In this document: in pieces, positions 1 through 10,796 of the stretch | Numbering within the stretch: position 1 is the stretch's first letter | How the letters are laid out: every line of letters starts with the position of its first letter | Source of the DNA: an uncultured Lentisphaerota bacterium | GTDB taxonomy: Bacteria; Verrucomicrobiota; Kiritimatiellia; CAIQIC01 | Reading direction: 5' to 3' | DNA: 64,000 nucleotides | Assembly: GCA_903889245.1 (NCBI GenBank) | Contig: CAISWQ010000087.1 | Span: forward strand, 25,375-89,374 | Notes under the pieces: generated by a model | Databases searched by the model: none | What the model was told of the DNA's origin: nothing | Seen by the model: only the letters and a program-made list of their open reading frames with translations | Translations under genes and position numbers: made by a program

Positions 1-540
1 CGCGCCGCGTTGCGCTGCCAGCAACGGCTCGCCGAGCTGCGCCCGCAGTTCCAGGAACAGACCGGCGCGGTCGTGAAGAACCGCATCGGGCTGAACACCG
101 GCGAGGTCACGGTCGGCAACATGGGCAGTCACGAGCGGTTCAACTACACGATCCTCGGCGACGCGGCGAATCTCGCCTCGCGGCTGGAGGGCGCGAACAA
201 GGCGTTCGGCACCTACCTGATGGTTTCCGAGACCACGTGGCAGCAGAGCGGCGGCAACTTCGTCGGCCGCGAACTGGCCCGGCTACGCGTCGTCGGCCGC
301 AAGGCGCCGGTGCGCGTCTATGAACTCGCCGGGCTGCCCGGCGCGGAGCGCCCGCCGCACTTTGCCGCGTTCGAGCAGGCGCTCGAAAAATTCTACGCCG
401 GCGACTTCGCCGCCGCTATCGCCGCTTTTGAAAAGCTGCCCGATGACCCGGCGGCGCGGGCCTACGCGGCGCAGTGCCGCGACCTGCTCGCGCGCCCGCC
501 CGCCGCCTGGGACGGCGTTTGGAGTTTGACGGAGAAATAG
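1..540 (+). CDS. Class III adenylate/guanylate cyclase, C-terminal part (5' end outside window)
   Basis: The reading frame is open from the first base, so the start and the first half of the catalytic domain lie upstream of the window. The visible 179 residues include the class III cyclase signature region: 'RIGLNTGEVTVGNMGS' followed by 'YTILGDAANLASRLEG', the second half of the catalytic core that binds the nucleotide and metal. A short helical tail of alternating Ala and acidic residues follows ('FYAGDFAAAIAAFEKL'), resembling a TPR-like tail often found on CHASE2-type cyclases. Expected product is cAMP (or cGMP). A cyclic-nucleotide-domain MscS channel lies 1.1 kb downstream on the same strand, a plausible effector. 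The family is clear; substrate is not determined because the specificity residues are mostly upstream. Confidence 0.9.
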   Translation, partial: RAALRCQQRLAELRPQFQEQTGAVVKNRIGLNTGEVTVGNMGSHERFNYTILGDAANLASRLEGANKAFGTYLMVSETTWQQSGGNFVGRELARLRVVGRKAPVRVYELAGLPGAERPPHFAAFEQALEKFYAGDFAAAIAAFEKLPDDPAARAYAAQCRDLLARPPAAWDGVWSLTEK

Positions 541-554
541 CCGGTTTTTAGTCC

Positions 555-770
555 ATGCGAAAACAACTACCAAAACAACAGACCGCTACGCAGCAACGAA
601 ACCTGCGACGGCACCGGCGGCGTATGCGACAATTGGAGTTGGTCATGCGCCAGTACCCCGAACTGGACCGTGATGAGGTGTGGCACACGATCATCGCCCT
701 GGAAGATCCTTGGGCAAACCTTGAGAGAAGCCTGTTACGTGGACGTGGTGTTAAAATCAGCTTCCGGTAA
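555..770 (+). CDS. Small conserved-looking hypothetical protein (71 aa)
   Basis: A 71-residue ORF 14 bases after the cyclase stop. The N-terminal third is strongly basic and Gln-rich; the second half ('LVMRQYPELDRDEVWHTI', then 'ERSLLRGRG') looks like a folded helical unit with a polar-acidic helix and a basic end, and no signal peptide or membrane segment. Base composition is visibly less GC-rich than its neighbours. I do not recognise a function. Spacing to the cyclase suggests co-transcription. It could be a spurious ORF, but the amphipathic pattern and lack of alternative frames favour a real gene. Confidence 0.5.
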   Translation: MRKQLPKQQTATQQRNLRRHRRRMRQLELVMRQYPELDRDEVWHTIIALEDPWANLERSLLRGRGVKISFR

Positions 771-821
771 AATGAGCGCATCCGAATTAAAGGGCTGCCA
801 ATATTACCGGCGGAAGAAACC

Positions 822-1667
822 ATGAAGATTTATTTTGGCGGGGTGCGGGGGACCAGCGCGGTGGCGCAGGCCGACTTCCTCAAGTTCGGCGGCGAGACGA
901 CCGCGGTGCTGGTCGAGGGCCGCGCCGGCGAGCGGGTGGTGCTGGATGCGGGCACCGGTCTGCGCGCGCTCGGCAGCCGGCTGATCGCGGGCACGGCGCG
1001 GCCAGAGGCGCTGCTGCTGATGACGCACTATCACCTCGATCACCTCATGGGGTTGCCCGCCTTCGATCTGCTCTATAACAAGGCGTGGACCGTGGAGATC
1101 GCCGCGCCGCGCCGCGAGGCGCTGGAGCCGGCCGAGGTCGTCCGGCGCATCCTCTCGAAACCCTTCTGGCCGATGCAGCTCGACAAGCTCCACGCGAAGC
1201 TGAAGTTCACGACGCTGCCCGCCACGGACGCCGTGCGTCACTATCGCAGCCTCGAACTGCGCTGGTGCGCGGTGCATCACCCGGAGGGCTGTCACGCCTA
1301 CCGGGTGGACGAGCCCGCCTCCGGCGCGTCGCTGGTCTTCGCCACCGACATGGAGTGGCGCGCCAGCACCGAGGCCGAGCGGCGCGACTTCCTCAACCTC
1401 TGCCTGCTGCCGAAGCCCGCGCGCCTGCTGGTGATGGATGGCCAGTTCAGCCGCGCCACTTACACCCGCTTCAAGGGCTGGGGCCACTCGACGTGGGAGG
1501 ACTGCCTCGAGGTGGCGCAGAAAGCCGGCGTGCGCGAGGTACTGATCACGCACCACGCGCCGCAAAACAACGACGCGCAATTGACTGAAATCGAAAAGGC
1601 CGCGCGGCGCGCCTGGAGCGGCGCGGCGCTCGCGCGCAGCGGCATGGAGCTCGACCTACATGGATAA
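822..1667 (+). CDS. MBL-fold metallo-hydrolase
   Basis: 281 residues of the metallo-beta-lactamase fold. The metal-binding motif HxHxDH is seen as 'THYHLDH' at residues about 67-73; a later His ('VHHPEG') and Asp ('FATDMEW', then 'LVMDGQFS') and a C-terminal 'ITHHAP' complete the di-metal site. The layout resembles the RNase Z / phosphodiesterase-like branch (as in PhnP or cyclic-phosphodiesterase-type enzymes) and not beta-lactamases; no signal peptide, so cytoplasmic. The substrate cannot be read from sequence. The stop overlaps the start of the MscS-type channel gene by 8 bases, indicating translational coupling. Confidence 0.85.
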   Translation: MKIYFGGVRGTSAVAQADFLKFGGETTAVLVEGRAGERVVLDAGTGLRALGSRLIAGTARPEALLLMTHYHLDHLMGLPAFDLLYNKAWTVEIAAPRREALEPAEVVRRILSKPFWPMQLDKLHAKLKFTTLPATDAVRHYRSLELRWCAVHHPEGCHAYRVDEPASGASLVFATDMEWRASTEAERRDFLNLCLLPKPARLLVMDGQFSRATYTRFKGWGHSTWEDCLEVAQKAGVREVLITHHAPQNNDAQLTEIEKAARRAWSGAALARSGMELDLHG

Positions 1668-3252
1668 GCAAATCACCGAACACATCATCGAACTGGCGGT
1701 GCTGGCCGCCATCCTCGTCATCGGCTGGCTGATCGGCTTGCCGTTGCGGCGGCGCGCGGCACGCCACCCCACCCCGCTCGGCGCGCTGCTGGAGCCGCTG
1801 GCGACGCCGCTCGTCGTGCTGCTGCTCTCCGCGCTGCTCCGGCTCGCCGGCGACGCGCTGCCGCGCTTCTCCGCGCTGGGCAACGACAAGCTGCTGACCG
1901 CGTGGCTGGCCATCTGGGCGGTGGTCACCGCGCTCGCGCTGCTGGAAGGTCTGGTCGCCATCTTCTTCCGGCTGCGCGGCGCGGCCTTCCCGCTCCCCGG
2001 CCTGCTGCGCAACCTTGCCCGCGGCCTGCTGCTCGGCGCGGCCGTGCTCGCCGTCCTGCGCTATGGCATGGGCGTGAACATCTCGCCGCTGCTGGCCTCC
2101 ACCGCGCTGATCACCGCGATCATCGGCTTCGCGTTGCAGGGCGTGCTCGGCAACCTGCTCGCCGGCATGTCCATCCACATCACGCGTTCGCTGCGGCCCG
2201 GCGACTGGATCAGCGCCGGCGAGACCGAGGGCGAGGTGCTCCAGACCAACTGGCGCGAGACGCACCTGCGCAGCACCGCCGGCCACACGCTGATCGTCCC
2301 CAACAGCAAGCTCGCCGACGCGACGGTCCATAACATGAGCTGGCCCACACCCGTCCGCCGCCACTCGCTCTATGTCGGCGCCAGCTACGAAGCCGCGCCG
2401 GCCGAGGTCATCGCCGCGCTGTTGGAATCCGCCGCCGCCGTGCCCGAGGTCCTGCGCGATCCCGCGCCCGCCGCCTTCCCCATCGAGTTCAAGGATTTCG
2501 GTATCAACTATGAACTGCGCATCTGGACCAGCCAGCACCAGCGGCGCACGCCGATCAGCGGCGAGGTCAACCGGATGATCTGGTATCAGTTCAAGCGCCG
2601 CCACATCGAGATTCCGTTCCCGATGAGCGACAAGCTGCTGTGCGACTTCATGGAGGTCGTCAACCACCAGAAGCATCAGCCGCCGGCCGAGCGCGAAGCC
2701 GCGCGCCGCGTCCGCGCGCTCCAGCGCAGCGATTTCCTCACGCGCCTGTTTGTGGACGCCGCCGGCCAGCCGCTGCTCGCGGAGGCCGACCTCGCGCAGC
2801 TTGCGCCGTTGCTGCGCTTCGTCCGCTACACCGCCGGCGAGACGATTTTCCGCCAGGGCGACACCGGCGAAAGCTGCTATGTGATCGCCGGCGGCAAGCT
2901 GCGCGGCCGCGTGGAATACCAGGACAGCACGCCGCCCGCCGACTTCGATCTGCCCGCCGGCGCGCTCTGCGGCGAGATGAGCCTCGTCACCGGCCTGCCG
3001 CGCACCGCCACGCTGACCGCGCCGGAGGAGGTCGAGCTGTTGGAGATTTCGATGGAGGCGTTCGCGCGCCTGCTCGCGCTGCGGCCGGAGCTGCCGGAGA
3101 GGCTCGCCTCGCTCGTCGCCGACCGCGCCGCGCAGAACGCGCAAAACTACGAGCGCCTGAAAGCCGTCGGCGCCACCACCCTCGTCCTCAAGCGCGACAG
3201 CCTGCTCCAGCGCTTCAAGCGCCTGCTCGGTTTTGCCGCCAGCCGCGGCTGA
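1660..3252 (+). CDS. MscS-family mechanosensitive channel with C-terminal cyclic-nucleotide-binding domain
   Basis: 530 residues. About four hydrophobic segments in the first 170 residues are followed by the MscS pore helix and beta domain ('IGFALQGVLGNLLAGMSI', then 'RPGDWI', 'IVPNSKLADATV'). From about residue 370 there is a cyclic-nucleotide-monophosphate-binding domain with the phosphate-binding cassette 'GEMSLVTGLPRTATLTA', where Glu and the PR-TAT motif contact the cyclic phosphate and ribose. MscS proteins with this domain are known as cyclic-nucleotide-gated variants with reduced mechanosensitivity, so this is likely a ligand-gated inner-membrane channel. It overlaps the preceding MBL gene by 8 bases, and a class III cyclase sits upstream, giving a plausible cAMP source. 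Confidence 0.92.
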   Translation: MDKQITEHIIELAVLAAILVIGWLIGLPLRRRAARHPTPLGALLEPLATPLVVLLLSALLRLAGDALPRFSALGNDKLLTAWLAIWAVVTALALLEGLVAIFFRLRGAAFPLPGLLRNLARGLLLGAAVLAVLRYGMGVNISPLLASTALITAIIGFALQGVLGNLLAGMSIHITRSLRPGDWISAGETEGEVLQTNWRETHLRSTAGHTLIVPNSKLADATVHNMSWPTPVRRHSLYVGASYEAAPAEVIAALLESAAAVPEVLRDPAPAAFPIEFKDFGINYELRIWTSQHQRRTPISGEVNRMIWYQFKRRHIEIPFPMSDKLLCDFMEVVNHQKHQPPAEREAARRVRALQRSDFLTRLFVDAAGQPLLAEADLAQLAPLLRFVRYTAGETIFRQGDTGESCYVIAGGKLRGRVEYQDSTPPADFDLPAGALCGEMSLVTGLPRTATLTAPEEVELLEISMEAFARLLALRPELPERLASLVADRAAQNAQNYERLKAVGATTLVLKRDSLLQRFKRLLGFAASRG

Positions 3253-3254
3253 TG

Positions 3255-3364
3255 TTCCAGGGATTGGAAGACGGCAGGGCTGTTTTTTCCAAGGATTGGA
3301 AAAAGGGGCTCGTCTTTATTCCAAGCCTTGGAAAATCGTGCCGTGGATTTTCCAAGCCTTGGAA
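3255..3364. repeat. Four TTCCAA-N3-TTGGAA palindromes at 31-32-bp spacing
   Basis: Palindromes of 15 bp begin at 3255, 3287, 3319 and 3350 (centres GGG/GGA/GCC/GCC, the first with one change). Each is flanked by T-runs on the left and A-runs on the right, with GC-rich 16-17-bp spacers. The array starts two bases after the channel gene's stop. The rest of the 359-base gap to the next gene holds no ORF I believe, only an A-tract and a possible promoter near 3456. Confidence 0.95.
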
Positions 3365-3455
3365 GACCGCGCCTGACAGCGGGGGTTGTCCACCACCGGT
3401 TTTCACCACACGGCCAGACACAAGCCGGGAATTTTGTGCGGGCGGAAAAAAAACT

Positions 3456-3484
3456 TTGCAAGCGGGGCGGGTTGTGGTTAAGTC
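3456..3484 (+). promoter_or_regulatory. Possible sigma-70-type promoter of the PFOR operon
   Basis: TTGCAA at 3456-3461, 17 bases, then TAAGTC at 3479-3484, just downstream of an A8 tract (3446-3453) that could act as an UP element. This would leave a leader of about 120 bases before the ATG at 3612. Matching is to the general sigma-70 consensus only; the organism's own promoter consensus is unknown. Confidence 0.3.
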
Positions 3485-3611
3485 GCGCCCCGTTTCCGGC
3501 CTGCAACGTCACGCCGACGCCGACCGCACGCTGCCGAGTTCGTTGTCACCAGTTTTCGCAGTCAACGGCTCGCGGTGTGTGCGCAGGACGGATGAGTTTA
3601 CAGGAGCCAAA

Positions 3612-7181
<3,570 letters not shown>

Positions 7182-7213
7182 ACAACCATTCACCCCAAGA
7201 AAGGCAACCCATC

Positions 7214-8224
7214 ATGAACCTGAAAACAAAGTACATGGGCCTGGAGCTCAAGAACCCGCTCGTCGCTTCCGCCGGCCCGCTCTCCGACTCCCTCGACAAC
7301 CTGAAGAAGCTGGAGGACGGCGGCGTCAGCGCCATCGTCATGTTCTCGCTGTTCGAGGAGCAGCTCAAGGCCGAGGCCAACGCCCTCCACTCGCAGCTCG
7401 AAGCGGGCACGGAGAGCTTCGCCGAGTCCACCAGCTACTTCCCGCAGGCCAGCGACTATATGGTCGGCCCGGAGCAGTACCTTGAACTGCTCAACAAGGC
7501 CACGCAGCAGGTGCAGCTCCCGATCATCGGCAGCCTCAACGGCATCTCGTCCGAGGGCTGGATCGAGTACGCGCGCAAGATGCAGGACGCCGGCGCGCAG
7601 GGCATCGAGCTGAACATCTACTACATGCCCACCGATCCCAAGCTCTCCGCGAGCGCGATCGAGAAGGAATACGTCGCGGTGGTCGCGGCGGTGAAGGCCG
7701 CGGTCACCGTCCCGGTCGCCGTCAAGCTCTCCCCTTACTTCACCTCGACCGCCAACATGGCCCGCAAGCTCAAGCGCGCCGGCGCCGACGCGCTCGTCCT
7801 CTTCAACCGGTTCTACCAGCCGGACTTTGACCTCGACGAGCTCGCCGTCGCGCCGACGCTCGAATTGAGCACGGCCAACGAAATCCGCCTGCCGCTGCGC
7901 TGGATCGCGATTCTGCGCAGCCAGCTCCGCCTCTCGCTGGCCGCGACCACCGGCGTACAGAGCGCCGCGGAAGTGGCGAAGTATATCCTCGCCGGCGCCG
8001 ACGTGGTGATGAGCACCAGCGCGCTGCTCAACCGCGGCCCCGCCCACGCCGCCCAGTTGCTCGCCGACCTCGAGGCCTGGATGAAGGCCAAGGAGTACAC
8101 CAGCGTCAAGCAGATGAAGGGCGCGATGAGCCTCAAGAGCGTCGCCGACCCGACCGCCTTCGAGCGCGGCAACTACATCAAGATCATCGAAAAGTACAAA
8201 GCCGAATACAGCTTGCCCGTGTAA
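7214..8224 (+). CDS. Dihydroorotate dehydrogenase-like (beta/alpha)8 flavoprotein
   Basis: 336 residues beginning 32 bases after the PFOR stop with an AAAGG ribosome site. The N-terminus ('LELKNPLVASAGPLSDSL') and the TIM-barrel strands ('VPVAVKLSPYF', 'AGADVVMSTSALL') belong to the class 1 dihydroorotate dehydrogenase family. Genes of this 'DHOD-like' subgroup recur next to PFOR in several phyla, where a role in pyruvate or redox metabolism is suspected and pyrimidine synthesis is less likely. The canonical class 1A catalytic Cys loop is not obvious, so activity on dihydroorotate should not be assumed. Confidence 0.88.
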   Translation: MNLKTKYMGLELKNPLVASAGPLSDSLDNLKKLEDGGVSAIVMFSLFEEQLKAEANALHSQLEAGTESFAESTSYFPQASDYMVGPEQYLELLNKATQQVQLPIIGSLNGISSEGWIEYARKMQDAGAQGIELNIYYMPTDPKLSASAIEKEYVAVVAAVKAAVTVPVAVKLSPYFTSTANMARKLKRAGADALVLFNRFYQPDFDLDELAVAPTLELSTANEIRLPLRWIAILRSQLRLSLAATTGVQSAAEVAKYILAGADVVMSTSALLNRGPAHAAQLLADLEAWMKAKEYTSVKQMKGAMSLKSVADPTAFERGNYIKIIEKYKAEYSLPV

Positions 8225-8251
8225 CCCACCCACCCGAAAGGAACGAAGCAC

Positions 8252-8437
8252 ATGAAAGCCACCGTAGATGCCGGCACCTGCACCGGCTGCGAACTCTGCG
8301 TCCAGGTCTGCCCCGACGTGTTCGAGATCGTGGAAGGCGTCGCCAAGGCCAAAGTGGACGTGGTCCCCGCCGGGGCCGAAGCCGCCTGCAAAGAAGCGGC
8401 GGATAGCTGCCCGGTCGCCTGTATCGCCCTCGGCTAA
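8252..8437 (+). CDS. 4Fe-4S ferredoxin
   Basis: A 61-residue acidic ferredoxin with one complete cluster motif: 'CTGCELCVQVCP' near residues 10-21 and the fourth, more distant ligand in 'CPVACIALG' at the C-terminus. The single CxxCxxC plus remote CP resembles the 3Fe-4S/4Fe-4S mono-cluster ferredoxins. It is the last gene of the operon with PFOR and the DHOD-like protein, so it is the probable electron acceptor of PFOR. A GGAACG site precedes the ATG. Confidence 0.93.
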   Translation: MKATVDAGTCTGCELCVQVCPDVFEIVEGVAKAKVDVVPAGAEAACKEAADSCPVACIALG

Positions 8438-8457
8438 GACCGTCCCCGCCACACCGC

Positions 8458-8487
8458 ACCAGCCCGCCGGCAAACCGGCGGGCTGGT
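8458..8487 (+). terminator. Hairpin terminator after the PFOR operon
   Basis: A perfect 13-bp stem (ACCAGCCCGCCGG at 8458-8470 with its complement at 8475-8487) closes a CAAA loop, 20 bases after the ferredoxin stop. Only a short T pair follows, so it may need Rho or act as a transcript-end stabiliser. Confidence 0.75.
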
Positions 8488-8519
8488 GTTAGGCGCAACC
8501 GCCGCCCCGCCCGCGCCCG

Positions 8520-8564
8520 TCCAAAGCTGGGAACCCCCGCCCGCCCTTTTTCCAAGGTTTGGAA
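8520..8564. repeat. Palindrome pair (one degenerate copy, one near-perfect)
   Basis: A degenerate copy at 8520-8533 and TTCCAAGGTTTGGAA at 8550-8564, about 31 bp apart, in the 197-base gap between the terminator and the minus-strand gene that ends at 8635. Confidence 0.8.
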
Positions 8565-8634
8565 GACCAGCACCGCAGAGGGACGCCGCGGCGCACGGCG
8601 GCGGCAGCAGCGGCTGACCAGCCGCCGGGGCGGG

Positions 8635-9975
8635 TCAGGGAAGGTGGTTGGGTTTGAGGATGAAGAGGCTCAAGCCGATGGCCCAGGCGTCTTCCCACTT
8701 CAGGCGTTTGAGTTCGTGGCCCGCGCCAAAGCCGTCGGTCAGCAGCACCGCGCCAGTCTTGGTGTTGTAGCCAATCAGCAGCCGCGGCAGGAAGACGCAA
8801 CTGCCGGTGACGTTCAGCCCCTCCTCCGGCACCTTGCCCATCATGCAGTGCCAGATCAATGGCACCCCGGCTTCCACGCTCTTGCTGACTTCGCCCTTGA
8901 AGCGGTTGAAGTCCACGGTGCGCTTGGCCTTGGCCGTGCGGAGCAGGTCCAGGTCCATGTTCCAGTAGAGGCGGCAGATGTCGTTGCCGGCGCTTTCGAG
9001 CGAGACCTTGGTCAGCTTGGCGGCGGTGGCCGCGTGGTTATAGTCCTGCACCAGCCGCTGAAAATCGCGCTGCTCGATGTCCTGCACCACCACCAGCCGC
9101 AGGCCCAGCTTCTGGGCGATCTTCTTCAGCGAGTCGCGCAGGCTGTTGAAGCTGTTGCCGCTGGCGGCAGCCAGGCTGTCGCTGACCTGCCCCACCTGGT
9201 ATTGGTCGAAGTTCAAGCCGTAATAGCGCAGCACGCGCTCGGTGGTGGCGGAGAGCGGGCTGCCCTTGGCCGAGCCCATCACCATGGGCACCTCCAACAG
9301 CACATCGCCGTTGGCTTCGCGCTTGATCCGCGCCTTGAGGTCGGCCGCCGTGCGCGGCTTGGCCGCGCTGGCGGCGGCGGGTACGCCCGCCGCCGGGGTC
9401 TGCCGCAGGCGGATGAAGTCAGCGCGGAAGTCCAGCTTGCGGCCTTCCAGCACCTGCGCCTTCAACGCGCTCCACTCCAGTTCCGTGCGCGTCGTGGCGT
9501 TGGTCCAGGCACAACGTTGAACCTTGGTGCGCGCCGGGCCGGGCAGGTCCGGCAGCGGGAGGGCCGCCTGGCCCGCCCACGCGGATAGTTCCTTTTGGGC
9601 CCGCTCCAGTTGCTCCTCGAACTGGAACGGGTTGATCGCCCCGCTTTCGGCGCGGCCATAGAACATGACGACCAGATGGGCCAGCCTGCCGCCCTCAAAC
9701 GTGGCGCGCGCCTCATGCGACTTGAGGCCGGCAAACTGGAGGCCCTCGCCGCCCGTCAGGGCCTGGCCACGCTGCACATCGCTCCACAGGAAGCCGAGGC
9801 TGTGCGCGACCTGCTGGAACGCGTCCTGATTCATGGTCCAGAGGTTGGGCCAGGCGCAGAGCGTTTCGAGCTGGCGCGGCGGAGCGGCGGGCTTGGGCGC
9901 GGCGACCACGGCAAGGAACGTGAGCAGTACGCTGCAACACGCGCGGCACACCAACTGACAACGGGTCCGGTTCAT
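8635..9975 (-). CDS. C39-like secreted protein with lost catalytic residues
   Basis: 446 residues from the ATG at 9975 (AAAGGA upstream); a signal peptide runs to about residue 25 ('CSVLLTFLAVVAAPKPAA'). The last 220 residues follow the peptidase C39-like family seen in Verrucomicrobia: 'SATTERVLRYYG', 'RDFQRLVQDYN', 'EAGVPLIWHCMMG', 'PRLLIGYNTKTG', 'LLTDGFGAGHE'. In the family as I know it the segment before 'ATxERVLRYYG' holds the nucleophile (KGYC); here it reads 'KGSPLS'. The catalytic His before 'RLIIGYN' (GGHM) reads 'VFLP'. The Asp is kept. So it is probably a non-catalytic binding or scaffold protein. It is divergent from the outer-membrane barrel gene, with a shared 66-base promoter region. 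Confidence 0.75.
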   Translation of the reverse strand: MNRTRCQLVCRACCSVLLTFLAVVAAPKPAAPPRQLETLCAWPNLWTMNQDAFQQVAHSLGFLWSDVQRGQALTGGEGLQFAGLKSHEARATFEGGRLAHLVVMFYGRAESGAINPFQFEEQLERAQKELSAWAGQAALPLPDLPGPARTKVQRCAWTNATTRTELEWSALKAQVLEGRKLDFRADFIRLRQTPAAGVPAAASAAKPRTAADLKARIKREANGDVLLEVPMVMGSAKGSPLSATTERVLRYYGLNFDQYQVGQVSDSLAAASGNSFNSLRDSLKKIAQKLGLRLVVVQDIEQRDFQRLVQDYNHAATAAKLTKVSLESAGNDICRLYWNMDLDLLRTAKAKRTVDFNRFKGEVSKSVEAGVPLIWHCMMGKVPEEGLNVTGSCVFLPRLLIGYNTKTGAVLLTDGFGAGHELKRLKWEDAWAIGLSLFILKPNHLP

Positions 9976-10041
9976 GGCCAAATCCTTTTCGTTTGACGCC
10001 TGCGGGGGCAAAGCGTAGATATGCCGCAAACAGAGGCCTCA

Positions 10042-10761
10042 ATGAAAGTGCAAAATCTCCCGCGCCGTCTGCCGCTGCTGCTGTGTTCAGCCCTGCTGCT
10101 GGCGCGCGCCACCACCGCAGAACCCGACCAGGAATGGTGGCAAGGGTTCGAGTTGGGCACGCGCGTCACCTGGACCTACCTCACCGACAACAAGCGGCCG
10201 GTCAGCGCCACCACCGAGTCCATGGGCAGTTTCTACGGCAGCATCAACCAGCTTGATGTGCATCAGGACTACCTGCCGCTGAAAGTGTTCGTGGCGTACC
10301 GCTTCTGTCCTTATGGCGGCCTGGAGCTTTCCTGGGATTCCTTGAGCGTCAAGACCCTCACCCGCTCCGATGGCCACACCGATGGCGACTTGAACTATTG
10401 GGGTCCGGCCTTCAGCGTCTTTGTGCGCTATCCGTGGGAGCATGGCCTGACCCCGTACGCGGGCGCCGGCCTGTCCTATTACTTTGTGAATTTCGACGAA
10501 GACCCCCAGTGGCACCGGCCGCCGGGTCGCCCCCTGGTGCAGACCTTGGATTTCGACCGGACGTGGGGCGCTTTGGTTTATGCCGGGATCATCTGGACCT
10601 TTGCCGAACAATGGTCGGCCGATTTCCACCTGCGCTACACCAAGGTGCAGGACGCCGTCGGCACCCACTGGCAGGGTCCTGACGGGCGCGACTACGGCGG
10701 CGAACCGCACATCCCCTTGAGCAACATCACCACCGGCCTCGGCGTTCGTTACAGCTTCTGA
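10042..10761 (+). CDS. Outer-membrane beta-barrel protein
   Basis: 239 residues from the ATG at 10042; a signal peptide ('LPLLLCSALLLARATTAE') is followed by alternating hydrophobic/polar strands with many aromatic residues ('FELGTRVTWTYL', 'VFVAYRFCPYGGLELSW', 'PYAGAGLSYYFV') and the chain ends in '...GVRYSF', the terminal Phe typical of Bam-assembled barrels. The size fits an eight-stranded OmpW/OmpA-barrel-like protein. An upstream in-frame ATG at 10021 is possible but would put a polar stretch before the signal peptide. Function unknown. Confidence 0.8.
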   Translation: MKVQNLPRRLPLLLCSALLLARATTAEPDQEWWQGFELGTRVTWTYLTDNKRPVSATTESMGSFYGSINQLDVHQDYLPLKVFVAYRFCPYGGLELSWDSLSVKTLTRSDGHTDGDLNYWGPAFSVFVRYPWEHGLTPYAGAGLSYYFVNFDEDPQWHRPPGRPLVQTLDFDRTWGALVYAGIIWTFAEQWSADFHLRYTKVQDAVGTHWQGPDGRDYGGEPHIPLSNITTGLGVRYSF

Positions 10762-10796
10762 TCCGACACCGCGCCACCCGCGTTGAGCCCATCCCT

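Noticed and set aside
3255..3364. CRISPR array
   Set aside because: Units are 15-bp palindromes with 16-17-bp spacers in groups of two to five at many sites, and no cas gene is present. Too short for CRISPR repeats and spacers.
7214..8224. pyrD for pyrimidine synthesis
   Set aside because: The family is related, but it is the PFOR-linked DHOD-like subgroup and no other pyr synthesis gene is adjacent.
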